From Clostridia bacterium (lineage in GTDB: Bacteria; Bacillota; Clostridia; Oscillospirales; Acutalibacteraceae): a stretch of 49,002 nucleotides of DNA. The stretch is taken from assembly GCA_017430965.1 (NCBI GenBank), contig JAFRLX010000015.1, positions 1 through 49,002 on the forward strand. The letters are read 5' to 3'. The notes under the pieces were generated by a model. It saw only the letters and a list, made by a program, of their open reading frames with translations. It did not search any database and was not told the origin of the DNA. The translations under genes were made by a program, and so were the position numbers. Positions 17,926 to 25,225 of this stretch are shown in pieces. The number at the start of each line of letters is the position of its first letter. Within the stretch, counting starts at the first letter, position 1.

Positions 17926-19632
17926 TTGGCACAACAACAGCGAAAAAAACAAACACTTTTGAGCGGTGCCTTAATATTGGTCGCTTCCACCATTATCGTA
18001 AAGCTCATCAGTGCAATTTATAAAATCCCTATTACGAATTACATTGGCGGTATCGGAATGGGGTACTACACGACTGCCTATAAAATCTATCTGCCGATTT
18101 GGTCGATTTCCATGGCAGGTCTTCCGATTGCGGTTTCAAAGCTTATTTCGGAAAACATGGCACTCGGAAAATATAATAATGTTAAGAGTATTTTCAAGGT
18201 TTCTCTGCGCGCCTTTATTGTTACCGGCTCTGCCGGCACAATTCTGCTGGCTGCCGTAGCTTATCCTTATGTAAAATATGTAGCAAAGGCACCGGAGGCT
18301 TTACCGGTTATTTTGTGTATTGCTCCCGCCATTTTTATTTGCTGCATTATGAGTGCATACAGAGGCTACTATGAGGGTATGAGAAATATGGTGCCAACCG
18401 CCATTTCTCAAATCACGGAAAGCCTTGTAAAACTTGTTTTCGGCTTAGGGCTGACTTATTTGGCAATTCGCTACTGTCAGTCACACGGTATCGACAAACC
18501 GGAGGTGCGCTATCCGATTGAAGCATCCGCCGCCATTTTAGGCGTTACATTAGGCACGCTCGGCTCTCAAATCTACCTTTGGATAAAAATGAAAAAGGAT
18601 GGCTACGGGTTTACGGAAGAAGAGCTGTTTTTAGCTCCCAAGGCAGATTCCAATAGAGATATATTAAAAACGTTAATCACCATTGCCATACCGATTGTCT
18701 TAACCTCTTTAATCTCTAATGTCGCCACCTTGATTGATGCCGCTACCGTACAAAATCGCCTGGCAGTGGCGGTCGCAAACGGTGAAAGCGTTATCAGGCA
18801 AATGTACCCCATGATTCCTGAGAGCGCGGAAAAGCTCAATGTTTACCTTTACGGTTGTTTTGATGTTGATGAAACGCTGCGCAATATGGTACCGCAAATC
18901 ACATTAACGCTCGGTGTCAGTTCCTTGCCGGCACTCGCGCAGTATTGGGCAGTCAACGATAAAAAGAATATTCGCATCAGCATCGAATCCGTTTTGCGCA
19001 TTTGTATGCTCATTTCCATGCCGGCAGGTGTGGGTATGGCGGTTTTGGCGCAACCGGTATTGAACCTTTTATACGGCACCAGCCAACCCGACATTCCGGT
19101 TATGTGCAAGGAAATCTTAGTGATTTTCGGTATCACTTTGTTCTTTTATGCGCTATCCTCTCCGGTTACCACTTTATTGCAGGCAATCGGAAAGGCAAAG
19201 GTTCCTGCGATTTCTTTCGGCATTGCCTGTTTGATTAAAATTGTACTCAATTATGTTTTAGTGGGTATTCCCGAGTTTAATATCAAAGGCGCTGCTATCA
19301 GCACGGTTGCTTGTTACGGTATCTCCGTTATTGTGAATGTATTCTATTTGTTTAAATATACTAAGATTAAATTTGATGTGATGTCACTGGTCATTAAACC
19401 GACAGTTGCTTCCGCTTTTTGCGGGCTTGGTGCCTGGGGAACATTCTATTTGTTGACGAAGTTTGTGCCTTTGCCCGAAAAAATTATCACCATTGCAGCT
19501 ATTTTAGTTGCCGTTGCCGTGTATGTTGTTGCATTACTTTTGATAAAAGCATTATCTAAAGAAGATGTATTAATGCTTCCTGCAGGTGAAAAAATCGCAA
19601 AAGTACTTGAAAAAATGCATGTTTTAGGATAA
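17926..19632 (+). CDS. yabM: SpoVB/YabM-like polysaccharide flippase (MOP superfamily)
   Basis: Polytopic membrane protein, 568 aa, with about 14 hydrophobic helices. The N-terminal SGALILVASTIIVKLISA resembles MurJ, SpoVB and other oligosaccharidyl-lipid flippases. The position directly before mazG-rqcP-yabP-yabQ-divIC matches B. subtilis yabM, supporting orthology to that SpoVB paralogue; SpoVB itself remains possible. Likely role: lipid-linked precursor export for spore cortex or wall synthesis. The start is TTG, with CAGGAGAT five bases upstream; no other start fits. The 3' end contains the mazG promoter. Confidence 0.88.
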   Translation: MAQQQRKKQTLLSGALILVASTIIVKLISAIYKIPITNYIGGIGMGYYTTAYKIYLPIWSISMAGLPIAVSKLISENMALGKYNNVKSIFKVSLRAFIVTGSAGTILLAAVAYPYVKYVAKAPEALPVILCIAPAIFICCIMSAYRGYYEGMRNMVPTAISQITESLVKLVFGLGLTYLAIRYCQSHGIDKPEVRYPIEASAAILGVTLGTLGSQIYLWIKMKKDGYGFTEEELFLAPKADSNRDILKTLITIAIPIVLTSLISNVATLIDAATVQNRLAVAVANGESVIRQMYPMIPESAEKLNVYLYGCFDVDETLRNMVPQITLTLGVSSLPALAQYWAVNDKKNIRISIESVLRICMLISMPAGVGMAVLAQPVLNLLYGTSQPDIPVMCKEILVIFGITLFFYALSSPVTTLLQAIGKAKVPAISFGIACLIKIVLNYVLVGIPEFNIKGAAISTVACYGISVIVNVFYLFKYTKIKFDVMSLVIKPTVASAFCGLGAWGTFYLLTKFVPLPEKIITIAAILVAVAVYVVALLLIKALSKEDVLMLPAGEKIAKVLEKMHVLG

Positions 19633-19635
19633 AAT
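19607..19635 (+). promoter_or_regulatory. Promoter inside the 3' end of yabM, for mazG
   Basis: TTGAAA (19607-19612), 17-bp spacer, TAAAAT (19630-19635). Both boxes match 5 of 6 consensus bases. The predicted start near 19642 lies just upstream of mazG. Confidence 0.6.
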
Positions 19636-19652
19636 AGATATATAGTGGTTGA

Positions 19653-20456
19653 ATGATAGAAAATTTCGAGTTTAAAACTAAATATAGTATTGAGGACTTA
19701 ATCGAGATTGTTCGCCTTCTGCGCACACCCGAGGGTTGCCCTTGGGATAGGGAACAGACTCATGAAAGCATTAAAAAGAATTTCATTGAGGAAACCTATG
19801 AAGTTGTCGAAGCAATTCATAAAGCCGACCCGGCAATGTTGCGCGAGGAGCTTGGCGATGTGCTTTTGCAGATTTTAATGCATGCGCAAATGGAAAGCGA
19901 ACTTGGCAGCTTCACTTTTGAAGATGTTGTCGATGAAGTCGCACAAAAGCTCGTGATGCGCCATCCCCATGTTTTTGGCGCTGAGTATTGTGAGACACCC
20001 GAGCAAGTTCTTGAAACTTGGGACCGTGTCAAAACCGAAAGCAAAAATCAAACCACTGTTACCGAAGCTATGGAAGCCGTTCCCAAAGAATTGCCCGCAT
20101 TGATGCGAGCGCAGAAAATTCAAAAGAAAGCGGCAAAGGTCGGTTTTGATTGGGAGAATGTTTCCGGTGCTCTGGAAAAGGTTCACAGCGAATGTGAAGA
20201 ATTGGAGCAAGCGATTGCTTCGGGAAATTCCGAAGAACAATTTGAAGAATTGGGAGACATGTTTTTCAGTTGTGTGAATGTGTCCCGCTTTATCGGCTGT
20301 GACAGCGAGGAGAGCCTCACGGCGGCAAGCGATAAATTCCTGCAGCGCTTTTCTATTGTCGAACAATTAGCTGCAGAACGCTCTATTGACATGAAAACAG
20401 CTTCTCTTGAAGAATTAGACAAGCTTTGGGATGAAGCGAAGCAAATGAGTAAATAA
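19653..20456 (+). CDS. mazG: MazG nucleoside triphosphate pyrophosphohydrolase
   Basis: Hydrolyses NTPs, including aberrant ones, to NMP and PPi. The 267-aa protein has two MazG repeats. The N-terminal one is canonical (TPEGCPWDREQTHESI, then EETYEVVEAI and EELGDVLLQ, the EExxE and ExxD metal motifs). The C-terminal one carries CEELEQAI and EELGDMFFS. It corresponds to B. subtilis yabN, although the N-terminal tetrapyrrole-methylase-like domain of YabN is absent here. The upstream ribosome site is weak. It ends at a 16-bp palindrome before hup. Confidence 0.94.
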   Translation: MIENFEFKTKYSIEDLIEIVRLLRTPEGCPWDREQTHESIKKNFIEETYEVVEAIHKADPAMLREELGDVLLQILMHAQMESELGSFTFEDVVDEVAQKLVMRHPHVFGAEYCETPEQVLETWDRVKTESKNQTTVTEAMEAVPKELPALMRAQKIQKKAAKVGFDWENVSGALEKVHSECEELEQAIASGNSEEQFEELGDMFFSCVNVSRFIGCDSEESLTAASDKFLQRFSIVEQLAAERSIDMKTASLEELDKLWDEAKQMSK

Positions 20457-20470
20457 AGGCTTAAGCCTTT
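20455..20470. repeat. 16-bp perfect palindrome between mazG and hup
   Basis: AAAGGCTTAAGCCTTT overlaps the mazG stop codon and lies about 28 bases before the hup start, just upstream of its ribosome site. It has no spacer or T-tract. An operator or weak hairpin is possible. Confidence 0.5.
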
Positions 20471-20497
20471 GAAATATTATTTTGGAGGACAGTAAAA

Positions 20498-20770
20498 ATG
20501 AACAAAAAAGATCTTATTAAGGCAGTAGCTGAAGCCAGCGCACTTACAAACAAGGATGCTGAAAAGGCAATTAATGCTCTTACAGCTGCTATCACCGACG
20601 CTCTTAAGAACGGCGAAAAAGTGCAACTTGTAGGCTTTGGTACTTTCGAAGTAAGAGAAAGAGCTGCTAAGCAGGGTCGTAACCCCAGAACCGGCGAAGC
20701 TATGGAAATCCCGGCTTCTAAACTTCCCGCTTTCAGAGCTGGTCAAGCTCTTAAGGATGCTGTGAAATAA
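20498..20770 (+). CDS. hup: HU family DNA-binding protein
   Basis: Histone-like dimeric DNA-bending protein of 90 aa. It starts [12 protein letters not shown] and has the HU signature [21 protein letters not shown] with the DNA-binding arm [20 protein letters not shown] split over the C-terminal half. Strong ribosome site TTTTGGAGGA. Codon use is biased to common codons, as expected for an abundant protein. It is inserted between the yabN and yabO equivalents relative to B. subtilis, an arrangement common in Clostridia, and is followed by a strong terminator. Confidence 0.97.
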   Translation: MNKKDLIKAVAEASALTNKDAEKAINALTAAITDALKNGEKVQLVGFGTFEVRERAAKQGRNPRTGEAMEIPASKLPAFRAGQALKDAVK

Positions 20771-20801
20771 TTAGAATCCTACAGTAAGTTTTTTATAAAG
20801 G

Positions 20802-20835
20802 AATGCTGCGGTTCTGCCGCAGCATTTCTTTTTTT
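20802..20835 (+). terminator. Rho-independent terminator of hup
   Basis: A perfect 10-bp stem (AATGCTGCGG / CCGCAGCATT) with a 5-nt loop, followed by TCTTTTTTT. The T-tract runs into the -35 region of the next promoter. Confidence 0.9.
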
Positions 20836-20861
20836 GCATTATTGTTCAATTATGCTATAAT
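20833..20861 (+). promoter_or_regulatory. Extended -10 promoter for rqcP-yabP-yabQ-divIC
   Basis: TTTGCA (20833-20838), 17-bp spacer, TGC-TATAAT with TATAAT at 20856-20861. The -35 overlaps the hup terminator tract. The predicted leader is only about 12 nt. Confidence 0.65.
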
Positions 20862-20878
20862 AGAAAAGAGGTGAGAAT

Positions 20879-21121
20879 ATGCGATTAGATAAATACTTGA
20901 AAGTTTCCAGAATCATTAAGCGGCGCACCATTGCAAATGACGCGTGCGATGCAGGCAGAATCTTAGTTAACGGTAAAACTGCAAGGGCTTCCTATGCGGT
21001 TAAAGTCGGCGATATTATCACGGTCAATTTGGGCTCGACTTCCCATGAATATAAAGTCTTAAGCATCGCCGAAACAGTAAAAAAAGAAGAAGCCGACAGG
21101 CTCTATGAACTAATTCAATAG
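20879..21121 (+). CDS. rqcP: RqcP/YabO S4-domain ribosome quality-control protein
   Basis: An 80-aa protein that is essentially one S4 RNA-binding domain (MRLDKYLKVSRIIKRRTIAN, then AGRILVNGKTARASYAVKVGD). In B. subtilis, RqcP (YabO) binds stalled 50S subunits and helps RqcH add alanine tails to stalled nascent chains. Length and the yabN-yabO-yabP order identify it. Ribosome site AGAGGTGAGA is close to consensus. It begins a short operon with sporulation genes yabP and yabQ and division gene divIC. Confidence 0.94.
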   Translation: MRLDKYLKVSRIIKRRTIANDACDAGRILVNGKTARASYAVKVGDIITVNLGSTSHEYKVLSIAETVKKEEADRLYELIQ

Positions 21122-21177
21122 CATAAGGCCGCCTACTCTTTCATAATATGTAATAGCATATAATGAAAGGCGAGAAT

Positions 21178-21459
21178 ATGAGCGATAACGAAACCATTTA
21201 TACGCAGTCGAATGTTTACATTGAAAACCGCGAAAAGCTGCGCATCACCGGTGTGAAGGATGTGGACAGCTTTGATGAAGAGAGCATTTGTGTGCAAACC
21301 CAAAAAGGGGATATTGTCTTAAACGGCGAGCAACTAAAAATAGCAAAGCTCGATGTTGAGAGCGGTGAATTGTCGGTTGAGGGGGTCGTGCATTCTTTAT
21401 TTTACAAAGAAAATGCTCCCGCTAAAAATATTTCACTCTTTGGCAGGCTGATGAAGTAA
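21178..21459 (+). CDS. yabP: Sporulation protein YabP
   Basis: A 93-aa protein of the YabP/YqfC family, required for sporulation in B. subtilis (mother-cell expression). It is a small beta-rich protein with the family pattern NREKLRITGVKDVDSFDEESI and GDIVLNGEQLKIAKLDVESGEL. An in-frame ATG at 21163 exists, but GAAAGGCGAGA lies between it and the ATG at 21178, so the latter is chosen. Its stop codon overlaps the yabQ start (TAATG). No clear sporulation-sigma promoter was found. Confidence 0.9.
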   Translation: MSDNETIYTQSNVYIENREKLRITGVKDVDSFDEESICVQTQKGDIVLNGEQLKIAKLDVESGELSVEGVVHSLFYKENAPAKNISLFGRLMK

Positions 21460-21965
21460 TGTATTACCACGACATCGGCTTTTTAGCGCAATCCGGCTTC
21501 TTTTTTGTCAGCTTTGTCACCGGCGTGGCTGCCGGCTTTTTTGCTTTGGTGCTGTTGGCAAAACCGCTGAGCGGGAAAGTTCGATTTCTCTGCGACATAG
21601 TGTTTTGCCTGATGTGTGTGTTGCTGCTTGTTTGCACCAATATCATTTATCAGGATGCGGCGCTAAGAGTGTATGAGTTTTTGGCATTTTTGCTCGGATT
21701 GGGCTTAGTTTTACTCGTTTTAAAAAAGCATAGCGACCGTTTTGCGCAGAAAGTGGTTAATTTTGGCGCAAAATATATCCGTGTACCACTTTCAAACTTT
21801 TGTAAAAATATTATGAATAAACTAAAAAACATATTGAAAAAGGTACACTGTATGTTGTATAATTTTATTAATCAACGCAAGGAGAAGTACAAGCGCAATG
21901 GCGGTCAAACAAAAAAGAAAAAAGAAAAAAAGGAAAGCCAACAAGCAACCGAGACCGCTGCGTAG
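21459..21965 (+). CDS. yabQ: Spore cortex biosynthesis protein YabQ
   Basis: A 168-aa membrane protein with several hydrophobic segments in the first 90 residues and a long basic C-terminal tail (KYKRNGGQTKKKKEKKE). YabQ is needed for spore cortex formation in B. subtilis. Family membership rests on the N-terminal membrane pattern and the yabP-yabQ-divIC position. The 3' end overlaps divIC by 68 bases in another frame, and the lysine-rich tails of both proteins share the same A-rich DNA. The tail is therefore poorly conserved, and the true end of YabQ could be earlier in relatives. Confidence 0.88.
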   Translation: MYYHDIGFLAQSGFFFVSFVTGVAAGFFALVLLAKPLSGKVRFLCDIVFCLMCVLLLVCTNIIYQDAALRVYEFLAFLLGLGLVLLVLKKHSDRFAQKVVNFGAKYIRVPLSNFCKNIMNKLKNILKKVHCMLYNFINQRKEKYKRNGGQTKKKKEKKESQQATETAA

Positions 21966-22221
21966 CTTAATCCTTTCATTTGCTTTTACTATACTTGCAG
22001 TTTATTTAACGGTTACCGCTATCGAAACCATTATTAAAATTAAAGACACAAACGAAAAAATCCGCCTTGCGCAATCCCAATATCAAAGCATTGTCGATGA
22101 AAATAAAGACACAAAGAATCTGCTGAAAAATGCCGATGAAAACGATATCATCGAGCGCATCGCAAGGGAACGCCTCGGCTATGTTTTTCCGGATGAAAAA
22201 GTATATTATGATGTTAATTAA
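21898..22221 (+). CDS. divIC: Cell division protein DivIC (FtsB-like septum initiator)
   Basis: A 107-aa bitopic protein with a basic cytoplasmic N-terminus (KQKRKKKKRK), one membrane helix at about residues 24-45, and an extracytoplasmic coiled coil. It ends in the typical ERIARERLGYVFPDEKVYYDV motif. In B. subtilis it forms a complex with FtsL and DivIB at the septum. The ribosome site AAGGAGAAG lies inside yabQ, about 10 bases before the ATG. It overlaps yabQ by 68 bases and is closed by a terminator. Confidence 0.93.
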   Translation: MAVKQKRKKKKRKANKQPRPLRSLILSFAFTILAVYLTVTAIETIIKIKDTNEKIRLAQSQYQSIVDENKDTKNLLKNADENDIIERIARERLGYVFPDEKVYYDVN

Positions 22222-22258
22222 CCCGAACCGAAAAAGTTCGGGTTTAATTATTCTTTTT
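22215..22258 (+). terminator. Terminator after divIC
   Basis: The stem ACCCGAAC / GTTCGGGT, extended by TTAATTA / TAATTA pairing, has a CGAAAAA loop and is followed by a TTCTTTTT tract. It overlaps the divIC stop codon. Confidence 0.8.
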
Positions 22259-22301
22259 ATGCAAAAAATACTCTTATATAGTCTTTTTTAGAAGGGATTT
22301 C

Positions 22302-23315
22302 ATGCAGATTCTCAATTTATTTTTCGGCATCGCACTGTTCTTGTTCGGAATGAACCTAATGAGCGACCATTTAAAGAAAATAGCGGGCGGCAAATCGGAA
22401 ATACTGCTGTATAAGCTGACAAATAAACCGCTGCGCGGTGTACTTGTCGGTACGGCAGTTACCGCGCTCATTCAATCCTCCAGTGCGGTTTGCGCAATGG
22501 TAGTAGGGTTTGCCGAAAATAGCCTAATCAGTTTAAAGCGCGCCATAGCTATTATTTTGGGCTCTATTTTCGGCACCGGTATTACCGGTTGGTTGATTGC
22601 GTATTCTTCATTTGAATTTGGAAACACCTTCGCCAAACTATTTTCGGCGAGTGTTCTGAGTGCTGTTTGTGCGATTGCCGGGATTGTTTTAAAGCTCTTT
22701 ATTAAAAACACCAAATTAAAGCGCATAGGGGAGATATTATTAGGCTTTGCCGTATTAATGCTCGGCATTTCCACCATCACCGCAGCTGTTGCACCTTTAA
22801 AAGAGAATCCGGTATTTCTTAAAAGCTTTGTTTCCGTTCAAAACCCGCTGTTACTGGTGTTAATCGGCACGGTATTTGCGGCATTGCTGCAAAGCGCCTC
22901 TGCAGCTGTCGGGATATTGCAGACACTTTCATTAACCGGCTTAATTTCGCTGCACGCCTGTGCAGCACTGTTATTCGGCATCGGTATCGGCGCCTCTTTA
23001 CCGGTATTATTGGTATCAGTAGGAAAAAATACCACCGCAAAACAAACCGCTTTATCCTATTTGCTGGCAGATGCGATTGGAGCGGGCATTTTCAGCGTGC
23101 TGTTTTATGGAATTATCGCCATTTCTGAGCTTAACACAACACAAATCATCATGTCTCCGCTAAGCATTGCAATAGCCAATACAGCGTATCGTTTTATGCT
23201 TGTTTTGCTGATGTTTCCATTTATCCCGCATTTGGAAAAGCTTTGTAAGCGATTGGTCAAATGCAAAAATACCGACATTATGTTTCAAAAAGAAGTGAAT
23301 AGGGGAGCAAATTAA
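22302..23315 (+). CDS. Na+/Pi cotransporter family protein, short form
   Basis: A 337-aa membrane protein with two inverted NptA/YjbB repeats. Each carries the Q-S-S-S/A-S-A-type motif: ALIQSSSAVCAM near residue 55 and ALLQSASAAVGIL near residue 196. These identify the sodium-phosphate cotransporter (PNaS) family. Many homologues have an additional cytoplasmic PhoU-like domain and reach about 540 aa; this one stops after the membrane part. Ribosome site AGAAGGGA. It sits alone between the divIC terminator and a gene-free island. Transport of phosphate or another anion is inferred from the family. Confidence 0.88.
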   Translation: MQILNLFFGIALFLFGMNLMSDHLKKIAGGKSEILLYKLTNKPLRGVLVGTAVTALIQSSSAVCAMVVGFAENSLISLKRAIAIILGSIFGTGITGWLIAYSSFEFGNTFAKLFSASVLSAVCAIAGIVLKLFIKNTKLKRIGEILLGFAVLMLGISTITAAVAPLKENPVFLKSFVSVQNPLLLVLIGTVFAALLQSASAAVGILQTLSLTGLISLHACAALLFGIGIGASLPVLLVSVGKNTTAKQTALSYLLADAIGAGIFSVLFYGIIAISELNTTQIIMSPLSIAIANTAYRFMLVLLMFPFIPHLEKLCKRLVKCKNTDIMFQKEVNRGAN

Positions 23316-23522
23316 AAAAATTGTTGAATGAAAAAAAGTCGAGTGAATTGAAGTATAATAAAGCTTAACACTCAATTCTTAATTCATGATTTAAATTTTA
23401 TCTTTAAAAAATTTCTATTAGAGCAATTATTACAAATAAATCCGGCTATTTTACGCTTTTTAGTGTATATCATTCATTCAGTACTATTCAACCATGGATT
23501 ATAAAACAGTATTTTCAGCTAA

Positions 23523-23560
23523 GCCCACGTGTTGATAAGGATAATAAGCCTCACGTGGGC
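23523..23560. repeat. Inverted repeat, 9-bp arms, 20-nt loop
   Basis: GCCCACGTG / CACGTGGGC. The arms are perfect and each contains the palindrome CACGTG. No T-tract directly follows. The GC-rich arms stand out in the AT-rich surroundings. Confidence 0.65.
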
Positions 23561-23630
23561 AACGCCATCTGATATTTTTCTCATTTTTTCTTCTTCTCGG
23601 AAGGGAGTATTGCCGCATTTCCATATTGGC

Positions 23631-23664
23631 TTAATTACACAAAATGTATATTTTGTGTAATTAA
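23631..23664. repeat. Perfect 15-bp-arm inverted repeat
   Basis: TTAATTACACAAAAT / ATTTTGTGTAATTAA with a GTAT loop, 34 bases in all and no mismatch. The right arm recurs as TATTTTGTGTAATT at 24163-24176. It could be a protein-binding operator, a recombination site or a hairpin. Confidence 0.75.
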
Positions 23665-24125
23665 GGGGAGTGAAATACGGCTTTTTGAGGCTTTTTTTAT
23701 GTTTTATTGCATTTTAGAGGACTTTTTACTGTTTTAGCACATTTTTGCAATGATACTATTTTTTTCTTCTCTACGGCATCCTCCGGCTCTTTTTATTTAC
23801 TGAATGTTAACTTGTTCATTCCGGTTTCTAAGTTATTTCCTGCTGAGCTTATAGAATATTTTTTATTTCATTAATGGAACTATCATTTATAAAATAATTA
23901 TTCGATGAGTATTTTCATTTGCAGCTGATATTTTTCTTTCTACTGATGAATTGTTCATAAGTCAATCATTTAAAAGATTCTGTTTTCCATTTTTCTATTG
24001 CTGCACTCATTTTTATCTTAATAGAGTTTTCTATTTGAATTTCGGTCTAATCACAAAATATCTGTCTCTGCAAAGATTCATCGTAATGAGATTTGCAAAT
24101 ATTCTGATTTTACTGTTCTTGCCTA

Positions 24126-24154
24126 TTGCGTTTCATAGCCTTTTTTGCTACAAT
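24126..24154 (+). promoter_or_regulatory. Putative extended -10 promoter of the recombinase gene
   Basis: TTGCGT (24126-24131), 17-bp spacer, TGC-TACAAT (TACAAT at 24149-24154). The -35 is weak. The predicted start near 24161 abuts the 14-base repeat at 24163-24176, an operator-like position. Confidence 0.5.
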
Positions 24155-24162
24155 AATGATAG

Positions 24163-24176
24163 TATTTTGTGTAATT
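24163..24176. repeat. Second copy of a 14-base motif from the 23631 palindrome
   Basis: TATTTTGTGTAATT matches 23649-23662 exactly. It lies directly downstream of the -10 box of the recombinase promoter. The opposite half-site is not present here. Confidence 0.55.
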
Positions 24177-24183
24177 TTATTGC

Positions 24184-24204
24184 TCTGTGAAACCGTTTCA
24201 CAGA
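24184..24204 (+). repeat. Hairpin just upstream of the recombinase ribosome site
   Basis: TCTGTGAAA / TTTCACAGA, perfect 9-bp arms with a CCG loop, ending 4-5 bases before TAGGAGG. In RNA this would place a stable stem next to the ribosome site. As DNA it is an operator-like dyad. Confidence 0.65.
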
Positions 24205-24219
24205 ATGTAGGAGGCTGCA

Positions 24220-25194
24220 TTGAGAAAAGAAGAGTTGGCGGCATTGCCGCAAAGTGTGCAGGAATATGTAACGCATCTTCGGGTGATTAAAGGTAAGTCG
24301 GATTTGACTACTTTAGAATATGCTTCCGATTTAAGAACATTTTTTCGTTTCTTAAAAAAAAGCAGAGGCTTATCCCCTGCCGATACGCCTTTTGAAGCCA
24401 TCGATATTTCCGATATTGATGATGCATTTGTTGCCTCTGTTACATTGATGGATGCCTATAACTACTTGGTTTTTTGCAAGGATGAGCGCGGTAATTCCGA
24501 CCGCACAAGAGCCAGAAAGGTGTCTACACTGAAATCTTATTTTGATTATATGTTTCGCAAGCGTAAGCGCATCCCTGCCGACCCGATGCTTGACTTGGAA
24601 ATGCCGAAATTTAAAAAAACGGCAAGACCGAAGTATTTAACCTATGAACAATCTCTCAAGCTTTTAAATGCAGTGGAAGGTAAAAATAAAGAGAGAGATT
24701 ATTGTATTATCACACTGTTTTTAAACTGCGGTCTGCGCCTGGCAGAGCTCTGTTCGCTGGATTACGGCGACATTAGAGAGGACGGCACCATCGATATCAC
24801 CGGTAAAGGTAATAAAGAGCGTGTGGTTTACCTGAACAGTGCTTGCCTGCATGCGATTCGGGATTATATGCGCGTGCGCCCCGTAGATGGTGTCATTGAC
24901 AAAAAGGCGCTATTCATTTCCGCGCAAAAGAAGCGCATGAGCCGCGAATCGGTACAAAAAATGGTACAAAAATATTTAGAAAAAGCCGGATTAGGAGACC
25001 AAGGGTATTCCGTGCACAAACTCAGGCACACGGCAGCCACATTGATGTACCAAACCGGCGATGCGGATGTGCTGGTGCTAAAGGAAATCTTAGGACACGA
25101 AAACTTGAACACAACCGAGATTTACACCCACACCGATTCGGCGCAGATACGCAATGCAGTCAATGCCAATCCGCTTTCCGAGGTAAAGAAATAA
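24220..25194 (+). CDS. xerD: Tyrosine recombinase XerC/XerD family
   Basis: A 324-aa site-specific recombinase with an N-terminal SAM-like core-binding domain (about 1-120) and a C-terminal catalytic domain. The complete catalytic set is visible: Arg173 (GLRLAEL), Lys196 (TGKGNKER), His266 and Arg269 (HKLRHT), His293 (LGHENL) and Tyr302 (EIYTH). TTG start five bases after AGGAGG. In B. subtilis, xerD (ripX) lies near spoIIM; here spoIIM is the adjacent convergent gene, which supports the chromosome-dimer-resolving XerD over a mobile-element integrase. No second recombinase gene or attachment site was found nearby. Confidence 0.85.
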   Translation: MRKEELAALPQSVQEYVTHLRVIKGKSDLTTLEYASDLRTFFRFLKKSRGLSPADTPFEAIDISDIDDAFVASVTLMDAYNYLVFCKDERGNSDRTRARKVSTLKSYFDYMFRKRKRIPADPMLDLEMPKFKKTARPKYLTYEQSLKLLNAVEGKNKERDYCIITLFLNCGLRLAELCSLDYGDIREDGTIDITGKGNKERVVYLNSACLHAIRDYMRVRPVDGVIDKKALFISAQKKRMSRESVQKMVQKYLEKAGLGDQGYSVHKLRHTAATLMYQTGDADVLVLKEILGHENLNTTEIYTHTDSAQIRNAVNANPLSEVKK

Positions 25195-25225
25195 GCCTGC
25201 TACAGAAGTAGCAGGTTTACTTTTA
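25195..25225. terminator. Bidirectional terminator between xerD and spoIIM
   Basis: GCCTGCTAC / GTAGCAGG stem with AGAA loop, followed by TTTACTTTT on the plus strand and a T-rich stretch on the minus strand. It serves both convergent genes. Confidence 0.85.

Larger units (their letters stand above)
23316..24219. other. AT-rich gene-free island upstream of the recombinase gene
   Basis: About 0.9 kb that is clearly more AT-rich than the flanking genes and has no supported coding region. A 79-codon frame at 23951-24190 is Phe-rich, has no ribosome site and is not believed. The stretch holds two long inverted repeats (23523-23560, 23631-23664), a partial copy of the second at 24163-24176, a promoter-like sequence at 24126-24154 and a hairpin at 24184-24204. 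The rest is unremarkable T-rich DNA. It could be eroded DNA from a lost gene or element, or a long regulatory region; both are inference. Confidence 0.6.

Noticed and set aside
17389..17952. 187-codon minus-strand frame across hemZ and the zinc-ribbon gene
   Set aside because: Antisense to two supported genes; the Cys/Phe/Leu-rich translation has no domain signal.
23631..23664. Perfect dyad considered as a dif site for XerC/XerD
   Set aside because: The Firmicute dif consensus has two different 11-bp half-sites around a 6-bp centre; this dyad is a strict palindrome with a 4-bp centre and does not match. An unusual recombination site is not excluded.
23951..24190. 79-codon plus-strand frame in the AT-rich island
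   Set aside because: TTG start without a ribosome site, composition dominated by Phe, Leu and Ile as expected from T-rich DNA, no recognisable domain, and it overlaps the promoter of the recombinase gene.
24184..24204. Hairpin considered as a CcpA cre site
   Set aside because: TGAAACCGTTTCA resembles the cre pattern but is one base short of the 14-base consensus and is symmetric around a different centre.
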